From Beta vulgaris subsp. vulgaris (taxonomy: Eukaryota > Streptophyta > Magnoliopsida > Caryophyllales > Amaranthaceae), in assembly GCF_026745355.1 (NCBI RefSeq), contig NC_079206.1:11934779-11998778 (forward strand): a DNA stretch of 64,000 nt. Direction: 5' to 3'. Positions within the stretch are counted from its first letter, which is position 1. Each line of letters opens with the position of its first letter. This document shows, in pieces, positions 25,601 through 36,566 of this stretch. The translations under genes and the position numbers were made by a program. The notes beneath the pieces are model-generated. The model ran no database searches. It was given only the letters and a program-made list of their open reading frames with translations, and had not been told where the DNA came from.

Positions 25601-25779
25601 TGTGGTTTGTAGGGAATAAATTTGTTAGTGGGGTATAGGTATGTTACTCTTTGATGATTATATGAAGGTGAAAATAAATTTTGGGCAAGAAGAAGAGATG
25701 ATAAAGTTTTTGATGACATATTTTTGAAAGTTTTTCTGAAGTGTTGTTCAGGAAGTGAAGTACTGTACGTCAAGTGCAC
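16654..25779 (-). CDS. FAD-dependent monooxygenase, plastid-type (class A flavoprotein hydroxylase)
   Basis: A single-component flavin monooxygenase related to plant MO1/CTF2 and zeaxanthin-epoxidase-like enzymes. Six exons on the minus strand: 25487-25779, 21396-21542, 18333-18398, 18071-18236, 17540-17768 and 16654-17159, in phase. This gives 468 residues, or 448 if the second Met (25719) is the start, which is closer to the family norm. After a Ser/Asn/Lys-rich, acid-poor leader typical of a plastid transit peptide come the dinucleotide-binding GAGIAGLATA (beta-alpha-beta FAD site), the DG motif GCDGIRS, and the FAD-ribityl GD motif LAGDAWHPMTPNLGQGG. All three are intact, so the enzyme is probably active; the substrate is unknown. 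Introns 1 (3.9 kb) and 2 (3.0 kb) are swollen by repeats. The N-terminal start and targeting are inference; the family is firm. Confidence 0.92.
19080..20690. repeat. Degenerate tandem repeat of about 300 bp in intron 2 of the monooxygenase
   Basis: A module with the order GACGTTTTT / CTAAGGGATTG / GCCTCCATTGGCTTGCTTTC / AATGGCTCTGAAG / CATGAAAGTACCTTCAAA / ACCTTCAATTTTTCC recurs with anchor points near 19093, 19392, 19683, 19984 and 20605. The last interval is enlarged by an insertion (about 20041-20460). Copies are strongly diverged. It is satellite-like or derived from a retrotransposon tandem array. There is no coding potential in common between units. Confidence 0.7.
20041..20460. mobile_element. 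Short inverted-repeat element inserted in the tandem repeat
   Basis: The left end AAGGATGAAAATGGATG and the right end (complement of CATTTTTCATCCTT) are inverted. The interior is rich in GGATG/CATCC words. It separates the fourth and fifth anchors of the roughly 300-bp repeat, so it arrived later. Confidence 0.55.
21913..23426 (+). mobile_element. Solo LTR (Gypsy type) with GTGGG target duplication, in intron 1
   Basis: A 1514-bp sequence starts TGATAAGTCA and ends CCTATCA, flanked by a perfect 5-bp direct repeat GTGGG (21908-21912 and 23427-23431), with no internal region: a solo LTR left by recombination. Its first 60 bp (TTTTTAGGTGCATTTAGG...) resemble the reverse complement of the end of the inner Athila-like LTR at 54 and 60 kb (GCACCTAAATGCTCTAAA), so the two are related families. 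Part of the interior (about 22550-22740) looks like a further Stowaway-like insertion (CCTCCGTTTCTTTTTAAGTGACAC), but I could not find its second end. Confidence 0.88.
23437..23766. mobile_element. hAT-like MITE (TAGGGGTG ends)
   Basis: TAGGGGTGTGCA at the left and TGAGCACCCCTA at the right form the TIR. The flanks share GTTATT directly on both sides. The interior is rich in GGATATTCGA/TCCGAAATTTC-type repeats. It abuts the solo LTR and reuses its target-duplication edge. Confidence 0.7.
23990..24840. mobile_element. Long inverted-repeat (foldback) element in intron 1
   Basis: The outer 140 bp at each end are inverted copies (TTTTTTCACCAAATAC, TTCAAAATTCACCAAATA, CCCTGACCTTTAAAA on the left and the complements on the right). 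The symmetry continues inward: the left interior is C-rich with CCCTAACCC and CCCCCACCCC, the right interior is G-rich with GGGGTTGGGG. The whole element could fold on itself. No ORF of interest. Confidence 0.72.
24902..25254. mobile_element. MITE with CCCGTTTGGTAGT TIR
   Basis: The left end (TTTACGACCCGTTTGGTAGT) and right end (complement TTTAACGGCCCGTTTGGTAGT) form the TIR. About 350 bp, close to exon 1 of the monooxygenase, non-coding. Confidence 0.75.
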
Positions 25780-25887
25780 AAAAAAGAGAGACTAAGAAAA
25801 AAGGATTCAAAACAAGTGGCTGAAAAGTAAAGATAATTGTAGAAAAAGGAAAAACCATCTGGTGTCTCTTCCACACCCACTTGCAAT

Positions 25888-26223
25888 TAGGGGTGTCCGG
25901 GTGGCACAAACCTAATTCCGGTCAACCGGTCCAGTCCGAATTGGTTGGACCAAAATTTCTATTATTTTAGTAAAAAAAGTTTATATGTTAAAAAAAATTG
26001 AAAGGTAAAAAGTTAGAAACTTAAAAACCTACTAATTATTCTTTTAGGATTATTGTTATTAATTTTTAATATATATAATTTATAAATATATTTAAATAAA
26101 TTTTTTTAAAAAATTATTGGAAAAAAAATTCCGGTCCCATAGGTCCAGAGCGGACCGGGCTAAAGGAAATCTCGGATCTGGTCCAGTCGGTTCCGGTCCG
26201 ATCCTGGACTAATGCACACCCTA
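25888..26223. mobile_element. hAT-like MITE with 8-bp target duplication
   Basis: TAGGGGTGTCC ... GCACACCCTA ends, flanked by direct repeats CTTGCAAT (25880-25887 and 26224-26231). The interior has GGTCCGGTTCCGG-type words and matches the split copy at 27282-29200. Lies upstream of the monooxygenase start. Confidence 0.8.
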
Positions 26224-26232
26224 CTTGCAATT

Positions 26233-26737
26233 AGTAGATGGTGGACTAGTGTCTACTATTACAATGGTAGACACGGGCTAAAACACAGCCCAAAAAATAT
26301 AAAAAGTGTGAAACTAATGTACACCAACTATTCTCCAATGAACATGTGAAACTAATGTATATCAACTATTCTCCAATGAACATCGATCTCAACGATTCTC
26401 GATCCTTTGTTGACCTTTACCTTTATGTTTCTTAGTTTGTTAATGGCAAATTCTTCTTTGATCATTGTGTTTTCTTTGTATGTTCATTAGGTTGAGTGGT
26501 TGTTCATCAAATACTTCCTCTTATGCTCATCTTTTTTCCTTGTTGTTCATTATTGATTCAAATGTTCATTATTGAGTCTCGTGTGTTGTTCTTTTGTTCT
26601 ACTTTCATCTTCATGCTGCTTAGTTTGTTTATTGAGAATGTTGTTTTGTTCATTGTATCATAATGCAAAACGATGCCATATAAAATGGTGCGCACCATTT
26701 AGATGGTAGACTCGTGTCTACCATCTAGTTTGCGATC
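26233..26737. repeat. Probable inverted-repeat element
   Basis: The left end (GATGGTGGACTAGTGTCTAC...GGTAGACACGGGC) and right end (complement of GATGGTAGACTCGTGTCTACCATC) are inverted and imperfect. The interior has repeated TGTTCATT words. No coding capacity; borders approximate. Confidence 0.5.
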
Positions 26738-27466
26738 CACTTGTGAGTAGTGACTATAGGGAAGCCACATGTTTAAAAAATTTCGGTGCATGTTTGGTTC
26801 TATTAATGTAAGGGTGGGGTGGGTGGCGAGCCGGACCGAAGACGAGTTAAATTATTTTAACGTATCACCCGTTTCATCCATCCACTTATGTCAATATTAA
26901 TATATATTAATAAATATAAAATATTACTATATATATTACGATTAGTATTAAATTTTGGAATGTATTAAGAATTAACAATTTATATTTAGTCGCTTTATTG
27001 TTAATCGATGACTACATTTTTGTTTATTACTTTTTTAAAGTTGTTAGGTTTACAAACAACTTATTTTAGTGTTATCAATTTTTCACCCATCCCAACCGCT
27101 CTATCTGCTATTGATGGATGAGGAGGATACATGGAACTTTTAGTGGCTGGTGGTGTGAACGCGGATTGGGTTCACAGTTGCTGGGGGCGGTTGAGGTCCA
27201 CCTGACCCGTCTCTGGCCTATTGCCAACCCTAGCTGCCTCCAGAATACTAGTAACTATACTTCTTACAAATTTATCACAACTAGAGTTGTGCAAAGAATA
27301 GATATTCCGATTCCGGCTCCCGGTCCAAACCTGAAATATTCCGTTTTAGACCCGTGGATTGGAATTTCTATGATTTTAGTTTAAAAAAAAAGTTTATTTG
27401 TTACAAAAAAGTTTAAGAGGTTCTATATAAAAAGAAAGTTTAAGAGGTAGAAAATAATAAAGTAAA

Positions 27467-28936
27467 GGAAAATTCTACATGGTAACCTCCTACTTTGAGT
27501 TTTTCTACTTGGTGGCAGGTCAAAAAAAAAAATTATACTGAGTGACCTCCTAATTTGGCTAATTATACTTAGTGACCTTAGTTCACTTAAAACCTAACTA
27601 ACCCATTATTTAAAGTAAATTTACTAACCTACCCCCTGGTTAATTATCCTACTTTGGCATATTGTCTCCTTACTTGATGGTTAGTTAACATAGCCTCGCT
27701 TTTCTTCCTTGGTAATTTTTTTTCAATTTGATTTTTTTGGAGATTAATTCTTTTTTCAATTTGTTGATTAACATTAATTGATGAATATTGATTGTTTTCT
27801 GCTATAAATTGCTTTTGTTTGATATATGAACATTGATTGATTATATTGATTATTTCTGCGAATTATTATGCTTTTGTTCGATATATAATCATTGATTGAT
27901 GAATACCGTGAATATATACATATGCTAATGGAAATTCGTTTGTTTGTGGACAAATTACTGTTTACGGAAACAATTGTTTGGAGTATATATTGTATTGATT
28001 ACCAAAGGAACATTTGGTTTATGTTTGATATTTATATTGATATTTTTTGAAGTTTCTAGAACTATTATTATATTGTGAGGATTACATTATTTCCATGCTA
28101 GTGTTGCAGTTTCACAAGTTAAAAAGATCGGCAAGGTGTTTCCTAAATGTATGTTATTAATACCTCCATCATCATATACATGTAGTTTGTGATGGTGATT
28201 TTATCTATAATGCAAAGCATATAAGTTATAACAGATGAATTAGGATAATCATAAGTCAGTAAATTGACTTTAAATGATGGGTTAGCTAGCTTTTAAATGA
28301 ACTAGCCTTCATATGCACGCGATGCGTGCGTTAATGTCAAAATTTGTTATTCTATTAGATACTCCATTCGTACTTTATTTATGATTAAACTTAAATGTGA
28401 AAAATTCAACAGTTAGATGAATTTAGATATATTAATTCGCTAATGTAAAAAAAAAAAAAGGTTGTGAGTGATTGTTAACATTAATTTTTGTGAATGAATT
28501 GATAACATAAAAAACAAAAATAATGAGTTGGTTTAACTGAATTAAAGAATATAAAGGTAGTGAATGTTCAGACTTTTCATGTGCATGTTATATATGCCAT
28601 CTTTTTTTATAAGGTATAAATATTTTGTCTATTTAATTTTTGATTGAAGTATTTGATGCATATACCATTTTAAAACTTGTTTTAAATGGCAAGTTGGAAT
28701 GAGAAATTTTTAAATGATTTGTTTTTGTAATTTTTTTCTTTCCATTAATTAGATCATTAAGGGTATTTTAGTCACTTCAAAAGAGGACACCACACCTCCT
28801 CTCTTGGCTTATATAATAGAGATTAAGACCACTAAGTAGAATTAGCCGAAGTAGGAGGTTACATGGAATAAAATTTTTTTTGGCCTGCCACCAAGTAGAA
28901 AAACCCAAAGTAGGAGGCTACCATATAGAATTTCCC
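27467..28936. mobile_element. Non-autonomous MULE with 9-bp target duplication
   Basis: The TIR of about 100 bp begins GGAAAATTCTACATGGTAAC on the left and GGGAAATTCTATATGGTAGC on the opposite strand at the right. A perfect 9-bp duplication TAAAGTAAA flanks it (27458-27466 and 28937-28945), diagnostic of Mutator-like insertion. Non-coding, 1.47 kb, and itself contains a Helitron. Confidence 0.88.
28302..28822 (-). mobile_element. Non-autonomous Helitron nested in the MULE
   Basis: On the minus strand it starts TCTCTATTATATAAGCC and ends with a hairpin GCACGCATCGCGTGC, a short spacer and CTAG, inserted between A and T. 521 bp. The termini match the larger Helitron at 44477-45754. Confidence 0.82.
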
Positions 28937-29205
28937 TAAAGTAAAAGACTTACTATTTATTACCTTTAGGATTATTGTTATTAAAACTATTAAATTTTAA
29001 TGTATCTAATTTATATATATATTTAAATCGCATTAAAAAAGCTTTTTTAAAAAAATATAGATTTCGTTCCAACAGGTCCAAAACTAGACCAGATCGGATT
29101 TTTTTTCGATCCGGTTTCGGTCCAAACAATCCCAGATACCGGTACACTAGTCCAGCCGATTTTGGTCCGGTTTGAACCAAGACCGATGCACACACCCCTA
29201 ATGAC

Positions 29206-29639
29206 AACTGCTCGGGTCTTTAAAGGAAGCAATTTTCTCTTTTGAGTCTGTCAAATGCTTGGCCCAATAAATTTTTGGGTTTCTTTTATAGCACGGCTTA
29301 AAACGGTATGTTTTTATATAGATCTAATCAATTTAAAAAGTACTCATAGTAAGACAATTATCATTTCTCATTTACTTTTCCTCTATTTACATTCTATTCA
29401 AGATCTTCCTGATAACATGACATTTAGTACACATTTGGACGTATGTGACTATCTATACACAAGACTATTTTATTTTGCTCATTCAGTCACTTAAAGCCAG
29501 CTTTTGTATAAAAGAGCAAATATTAAATATATTTAGAGTTTGAGACCATTAGTTACAATTAATCATCGAATCCAGAGTTAGGTTGAATTAGTTGAAAAGA
29601 GAAGTAACATCTTGTAAGATTATGAACCTGATCAATATA
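29206..29639. other. Intergenic DNA without recognised feature
   Basis: AT-rich, no ORF of interest, no clear repeat ends seen. Confidence 0.4.
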
Positions 29640-29644
29640 ATTAG

Positions 29645-29828
29645 GAAAATGATATATGTAGCCCTTAGGGCTATGTATAAGGTGCTTAAAATAGAAATAA
29701 AATATTGAATCAAGCATTTATTACCTCAGTTAATGTGAAAATGTGTCTTGAATTCTTAAACTATTTCCATTTAAAGAAATGCATTTAATGCTTATATGTA
29801 GCCCTAAGGGCTACATATAACATTACCC
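29645..29828. mobile_element. 184-bp MITE with AATTA target duplication
   Basis: The TIR of about 38 bp (GGAAAATGATATATGTAGCC, continuing CTTAGGGCTA) is inverted at the right end; AATTA flanks both sides (29640-29644, 29829-29833). Each end also contains the palindrome TAGCCCTAAGGGCTA. Confidence 0.82.
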
Positions 29829-30760
29829 AATTAGTTACCGCAAAGGCGGTTCGAAGTACTAAGTACAGTTTGTTGAATGTTTCTCTCATCCTCTCTCTGT
29901 GTACTAGTTGACATAGCTGTTGATGACTGAGAGCTGATATTCCCATAACAGCTATTGGGCAGCAGTTGCCCATAACAGGGGCAATTTAGTAATTTCCCAT
30001 GCTACAGTACCCCCCAAAAAGAACCACCTGAATTTATTTCATTTTGGGTTTTAAAATTTTGGAAACGGAAAACAAAAAAAAGAAACGGAAAACAGAGAGG
30101 AAAAGAGTTTGAGAGTGCGAAACCAAAAAATCCAAAAAAAAACCAAAATTTTCATGCGAAATCATGAAATAAGAAGTGAGTGTTGAAATCTTTATCATCA
30201 ACAAAGCGATGGTGTAGAAAGTGCTGTAAAAAACGTGGAGGAAGGTTGTCCCATTGTGAAATTTGGAAATTGTCATTGAATTGAAGGGTTGAAGAAGAAA
30301 AGTTGCAATTGAGGTAATTTATGTTTTCGTTGAAGGTATATATATATGTAATTTGAATATTTTAGGGTAAATTGTTGATATGGTTGAAATTTCTGTGATG
30401 TTTTTGTTTGTTTTTCAGCTTAAATTTGTTTAATTATTTTGTTATTTGTACGAAAAATGTAGATGTGTGTGAGGTGTTGTATTCGAAAATTCATCGAAAT
30501 TCATGAGAAACGTTCGTTTGTGTTTTTGGCAGCCCTTTGATCGATCATGTTCTGATCTGTTATTTTTTTTCTTTAAATACTTGAATACTTGAATGGTTTT
30601 TGACAGCACTTGCTACTTGAATGGTTTGTGTTGCAATTATTTGATCTGTTTTTGTGTTGCAATTGTTTGTGTTGTGAATGTTGTTAATTGTAGGAAATTT
30701 AGGGTTTCGTTTAATGTTATCATGTTTAGGATATAATTGTACAATTGTAATGTAGGGATA

Positions 30761-33700
30761 ATGAGGAAGAGTGGTGGAAGGTCGAGTGATAGGGAGTATG
30801 TTGCAGAAGCTGAATGTTTGGAGGTAATGTAATTGATAAATGGTGATTTGTTGATTTTGGTGAAATTTTGAGACATAACTCTGAAAATTTGACACCAGCA
30901 GGAAGGTGGTAGGAAATATAAATCGAAGAAGAAGCGTAAGAGCTTAAGGGACGATGGAGTTGGGAAGCAGGTAATAAAAAATATGAATAGAAGAAATCAT
31001 GAAGGTTGTTGTAATGATATTGAAAACATGTATGTATGCAGGGTGGAAAGCGTAAAAAAGTGGTAGATAAAAAACTTGTATTGAGTGCAGAGATATTCAG
31101 AGTGAGTTAAAATATTTGCGATGTTTTGTTGGTATAACATAGATTGTTAATATGATGCAAAAGTGATATAAAGTGATATATAATTGGGTTTGCAGGGTAT
31201 AGAAAAATCTGTAGGCGGTGAAGTGAAGTCGCGTGGTGAAGTGCTGAAAACACAACTAGCTAAGTGTAAGGGGCGCAAGCAAATGTAAACTGTAGGGTTG
31301 AGACCTTAGGTAAAATTATTGGTGGTTTTTGTGAGATGAAAAGGCAATGGGTTAGAGACATGGGTTTTGAGGGATTACTTTATTTGAGGGGGAAGAGATT
31401 ACCACGGAATTTTTGCTATTGGTTGATGACATTGGTAGACACTTGTAGGAATGTGATAATGTTCCCGGGGGGGGGTAGAGTACCCTATGGATAAGCGACA
31501 GGTGCATTGGGTATTAGGTATACCTCATGGACCGAAAAGAGTTCCACTTGTAGCACGAAATGAAAATGTTAAGAGGGCAGTACTAGAAATACAGCAGAAG
31601 TATGGTTCGTCAGTTGGTATTCCTATGGTAAAGGTAATTGAGAAGGTTGAGGGGATAAGTATTCGGAGGATGAAGTTGAATTCAAGACTGCATTCTTGAT
31701 GCTTGCTTTGTGTGATTTTTTGTGCCCAACAACTGTAGAAGGTTAGAGAGTGATTAGTGGTTGCATCAACATTGGCCGTGGATGCTCACAAATATGATTG
31801 GGCGTCGCTTGTATTGGATAAGTTATTGTACATGCGCGTCACTTTGCAGAAAAGTTTTACAGGGAAGGGTATGCGAAAGGTTGTGGAGGTTGCACGTATT
31901 TTCTTGCGGTTAGTGATATATTATATTGTGTATTTATTATATTTGGATATGTATGTTTGTAGATGAGATGATAGAATATTTTATTGTCTTGCAAAATTGA
32001 TATAGATATGTACCTTGATCGATTGCATCGTCCTCCTGTGCGTTGGGGATTATTTCCGAGGTTAAAAGCGTGGTCTGCGAAAGATGTGACTGAAGCGAAA
32101 GAAGCTGATCGACAAAGTGGGAAGGGAGATTATGGAATGAATATTGGGGTATGAATTATGGTTTTTGTATGTTACATATTAAGTAAAATATCCTAACTTA
32201 TATCTTGTCATTAGTGCATTGACTTGGCGTACGGTGAGAAACATCCGTTAGTTGCGAGAGACACGATGGGACCTCAATGCATGTCTTATGAGGTAGTAAC
32301 TTATTGTTACTGTTGAGCATTTTAAACTTATAAATTTTGTACATTACAAAATTTTGCAATAATGATGACCAGATTGCTGCTCTTGTGTTGAGTGGAATGG
32401 GATTGGAAATTAATCCATTGCATCGCAATCGTAATGCATTTGATGATAATTTGGATTCGGATTCTGATCACGGCCCAAGTCGTAATCGCCGAAGGGGGCC
32501 AAGGGACAAGCTTAACCCTTATCAGCGCAAAATGCAGAAGAAACGTGTTGAAGAATGTCGAGGTTTTATGAATAGCAATAACATAATTTATTTGAATCTT
32601 GAACTGGACTTCATATATGTTATTTATATATTATGAATACTATGTTGCAAACTTTCAATCTTGAACTGGACCTCATATATGTTATTTATATATTATGAAA
32701 ACTATGTTCTTATGTTTGAATCTTGAACTGGACCTCATATATGTTATATTTATAATTGAAAACTATGTTGTTATTTGAATCTTGAATGCTGGACTCATAT
32801 ATGTTATATTTATATATGAAAACTATGTTGTTATCTTTGAATCTTGAACTGGACTCATATATGTTATATTTATATTATGAAAACTATGTTGCAATCTTTC
32901 AATCTTGAACTGGACTTCATATATGTTATTTATATATTATGAATACTATGTTGCAAACTTTCAATCTTGAACTGGACTTCATATATGTTATTTTATATTA
33001 TGAAAACTATGTTGCAATCTTTCAATCTTGAACTGGACTTCATATATGTTATTTATATATTTGAATACTATGTTGCAAACTTTCAATCTTGAACTGGACT
33101 TCATATATGTTATTCTTATATTATGAAAACTATGTTGCAATCTTTCAATCTTGAACTGGACTCATATATGTTATTTATTATATTATGAATACTATGTTGC
33201 AAACTTTCAATCTTGAACTGGACTTCATATATGTTATTCTTATATTATGAAACTATGTTGCAATCTTTCAATCTTGAACTGGACTTCATATATGTTATTT
33301 ATATATTATGAATACTATGTTGCAAACTTTCAATCTTGAACTGGACTTCATATATGTTATTTATATATTATGAATACTATGTTGCAAACTTTCAATCTTG
33401 AACTGGACTTCATATATGTTATTCTTATATTATGAAAACTATGTTGCAATCTTTCAATCTTGAACTGGACTTCATATATGTTATTTATATATTATGAATA
33501 CTATGTTGCAAACTTTCAATCTTGAACTGGACTTCATATATGTTATTCTTATATTATGAAAACTATGTTGCAATCTTTCAATCTTGAACTGGACTTCATA
33601 TATGTTATTTATATATTATGAATACTATGTTGCAAACTTTCAATCTTGAACTGGACTTCATATATGTTATTTTTATATTATGAATACTATGTTGCAAACT

Positions 33701-35095
33701 TTTAATCTTGTACTGGACCTCATATATGTTATTTATATATTAAGAAAACTATGTTGCAAACTTTTAATCTTGAACTGGACCTCATATATGTTATTTATAT
33801 ATTAAGAAAACTATGTTGCAAACTTTTAATCTTGAACCGGACCTCATATATGTTATTTTTATATTATGAATACTATGTTGTTATCTTTCAATCTTGAACT
33901 GGACTTCATATATGTTATTTATATATTATGAAAACTATGTTCTTATGTTTGAATCTTGAACTGGACCTCATATATGTTATATTTATATTATGAAAACTAT
34001 GTTGTTATCTTTGAATCTTGAACTGGACCTCATATATGTTATTTATATATTATGAAAACTATGTTCTTATCTTTGAATCTTGAACTGGACCTCATATATG
34101 TTATTTATATATTATGAAAACTATGTTCTTATCTTTGAATCTTGAACTGGACCTCATATATGTTATTTTTATATTATGAAAACTATGTTCTTATCTTTGA
34201 ATCTTGAACTGGACCTCATATATGTTATTTTTATATTATGAAAACTATGTTGTTATCTTTGAATCTTGAACTGGACCTCATATATGTTATTTTTATATTA
34301 TGAAAACTATGTTGTTATCTTTCAATCTTGAACTGGACCTCATATATGTTATTTTTATATTATGAAAACTATGTTCTTATCTTTCAATCTTGAACTGGAC
34401 TTCATTTTTGGTTATGGTAGGTCTTTGTTCCAGTTTTGGAAGACAGAAAATGGTGGTGTGCTGCGTTTTCTGTTAATAGTGAGGAGGTGTGGGTCATAGA
34501 TGCACACCGTCCAAATTCATTGGAGCACCATGCAAAGGCCATTGAGGAATTGGTAAAGAAACGAGTTGATATTATATGGTGTTTGTTAAATAGTTGTTAT
34601 CAACTTGAGTTATGATAGTCATATTATTTGTAATAGGCGATTGGGGTTGATATTCTTTTCTCAAGCTTTGAAGGGCAATGGTTACCTGGGCAAATAAGGA
34701 AATGGGAGAGGAAGGCGGTGAATATGGACGACGCTTATAGTGAATGGTAAATTTAATGTTGTTTTGTGTGGCAAATTTGAAGGAAGTGGCCATAGGGTTT
34801 GTAATATAAGTAATTGTGTGTGTAGTGATGAAAGTGGGATCCACATGCTATTGGCAATAAAGGGGTGTGCAGCGCGTTACAAATTTGAGTATTTATCGGT
34901 GAGTAAATCTATTGGCACTTTAAATTTTGCATTATATGTATTACTTTGGGAACGTGACTAAAGTTAGTGATGTAAATGCAGCCTGCTAATATAAAGGAGG
35001 AAAGGAAGTGGCTGCTTACAGAAGATTTGCTTTGTGAAGGCAACGAGCTAAAAGATAAGGTGAAGAAGATGATTGGTAGTAAAGTATGGGGGTAG
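30761..35095 (+). pseudogene. Ulp1-like (C48 peptidase family) MULE-borne gene, degenerate
   Basis: Exon-like segments with GT-AG borders follow one another on the plus strand: 30761-30823, 30902-30970, 31042-31101 (lysine-rich leader), 31196-31480, 31487-31699 (QVHWVLGIPHGPKRVP), 31757-31920, 32008-32152, 32215-32293, 32372-32560, 34421-34550, 34635-34745, 34775-34900 and 34981-35095. Segments from 34421 resemble the Ulp1 SUMO-protease fold: VFVPVLEDRKWW, VWVIDAHRP and SDESGIH. The expected catalytic His (HW) reads Lys-Trp and the DCG Cys reads Ser, while the Asp in VIDAH is kept, so protease activity is unlikely. A frame break after KGRKQM (31286) and another at a G-run (31464-31475) indicate a pseudogene. 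A 1.8-kb minisatellite fills one intron. Function is unknown; such genes ride in MULEs. Confidence 0.7.
32575..34402 (+). repeat. About 60-bp minisatellite, about 30 copies, in an intron of the Ulp1-like gene
   Basis: The unit contains AATCTTGAACTGGACTTCAT, ATATGTTATTTATATATTAT and GAATACTATGTTGCAAACTT, repeated from the end of one exon to just before the acceptor at about 34420. Variants alternate in GAATAC/GAAAAC and GCAATC/TTATCT, with some higher-order pairing near 32900-33650. Confidence 0.93.
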
Positions 35096-35817
35096 TACTA
35101 AAGTTAGGCCTTTAAAAGACATTTTGGGTTCTATAGGACGCAAAGGGTTTGGGGGGGTCAGGACGCAAAGGGTGGTGTGAATATTTTGGGTAATATATGA
35201 GATATCGTGTGTTTTTGTAAGCTATGCCATATCGTACGTGGGCATACTTGTTAAGTGGCCATATGTGTTTATTTCTAATTTTGGTGTAAAATGTACAAAT
35301 GTTTAAATGTTTGTTTATTGTTCGTGGGCTTCTTGGGCAATGATTTTTGTGTAGTTTCACTTCATTTACATGTGAGGGACAATTTGATTATGTAGCAAAC
35401 ATAATCAAATAGCAAAGTGAGAAAATGTGGTAGCAAATTTATTGAAATAAGTAAAGCACACTTTCATAATGTAGCAAATTGATAATGTAGCAAACATAAG
35501 TAAATAACAAACTGAAAATAAGTACTTTCGGTAGAAGAAGTTCATAATGTACGTTACTAGTAAATACGAACAGTTTGTATATTGCAAAATAATCCCAATG
35601 GGCCTATAGCGAATTCGGCCCGTCTAAGTGGTAGAGTAGAAGATAATACAACACGTGCTTCTCTACGTGTTCTTCCATCTGTATCCTCTTTCGTGAGGAA
35701 GATACGGATGTTTATTAGTCCGCTCCAATACATACCAAGACTTGGTTGCACCATCCTTCCACTACTTTGCACTTGATGAACGTGACCCCTCGTTCTGGAG
35801 CTGCCATAGTATTCATA
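35096..35817. other. Spacer between the convergent MULE genes
   Basis: Holds the 3' flank of the Ulp1-like gene and possibly the last exon of the transposase on the minus strand (the acceptor CAG near 35805 followed by a short Arg/Ser-rich reading frame). No other feature is recognised. Confidence 0.35.
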
Positions 35818-36552
35818 ATATAAAAATAACATATATGAAGTCCAGTTCAAGATTGAAAGATTGCAACATAGTTTTCATAATATACAAATAACATATATGA
35901 AGTCCAGTTCAAGATTTAAAGTTTGCAACATAGTATTCATAATCTAAAAATAACATATATGAAGTCCAGTTCAAGATTGAAAGTTTGCAACATAGTATTC
36001 ATAATATAAAAATAACATATATGAAGTCCAGTTCAAGATTTAAAGTTTGCAACATAGTATTCATAATCTAAAAATAACATATATGAAGTCCAGTTCAAGA
36101 TTTAAAGTTTGCAACATAGTATTCATAATATAAAAATAACATATATGAAGTCCAGTTCAAGATTGAAAGATTGCAACATAGTTTTCATAATATACAAATA
36201 ACATATATGAGACAACCTAGTTTTCATAATATATAAATAACATGTATGAGGTCCAATTCAAGATTGAAAGATTGCAACATAGTTTTCATAATATATAAAT
36301 AACATGTATGAGGTCCAATTCAAGATTGAAAGATTGCAACATAGTTTTCATAATATATAAATAACATACATGAAGTCCAGTTCAAGATTGAAAGTTTGCA
36401 ACATAGTATTCATAATATATAAATATCATATAACAGGTCCAGTTCAAGATTCAAATAATAAGACATAGTTTTCATATTATATAAATAACATATATGAAGT
36501 CCAGTTCAAGATTCAAATAATAAGACATAGTTTTCATAATATATAAATAACA
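35818..36552 (-). repeat. Same minisatellite, about 12 copies, opposite orientation, in the transposase gene
   Basis: Units such as AACATATATGAAGTCCAGTT are the reverse complement of the 32.6-34.4 kb array. The array begins immediately downstream of a splice-donor-like GGAG/GTAAGA at about 36566 of the minus-strand transposase, so here too it lies in the sense direction of its own gene. Confidence 0.92.
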
Positions 36553-36566
36553 TATATAAATCTTAC

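Larger units (their letters stand above)
27282..29200. mobile_element. hAT-like MITE, split by a nested MULE
   Basis: Ends TAGAGTTGTGCA and TGCACACACCCCTA belong to the TAGGGGTG family; flanks ATCACAAC and ATGACAAC are an 8-bp target duplication with one mismatch. The two halves (27282-27466 and 28937-29200) join to a unit like 25888-26223. The MULE inserted after it. Confidence 0.78.

Noticed and set aside
32575..34402. CRISPR-like array of short repeats
   Set aside because: There are no unique spacers between repeats; the whole 60-bp unit repeats continuously in a plant intron.
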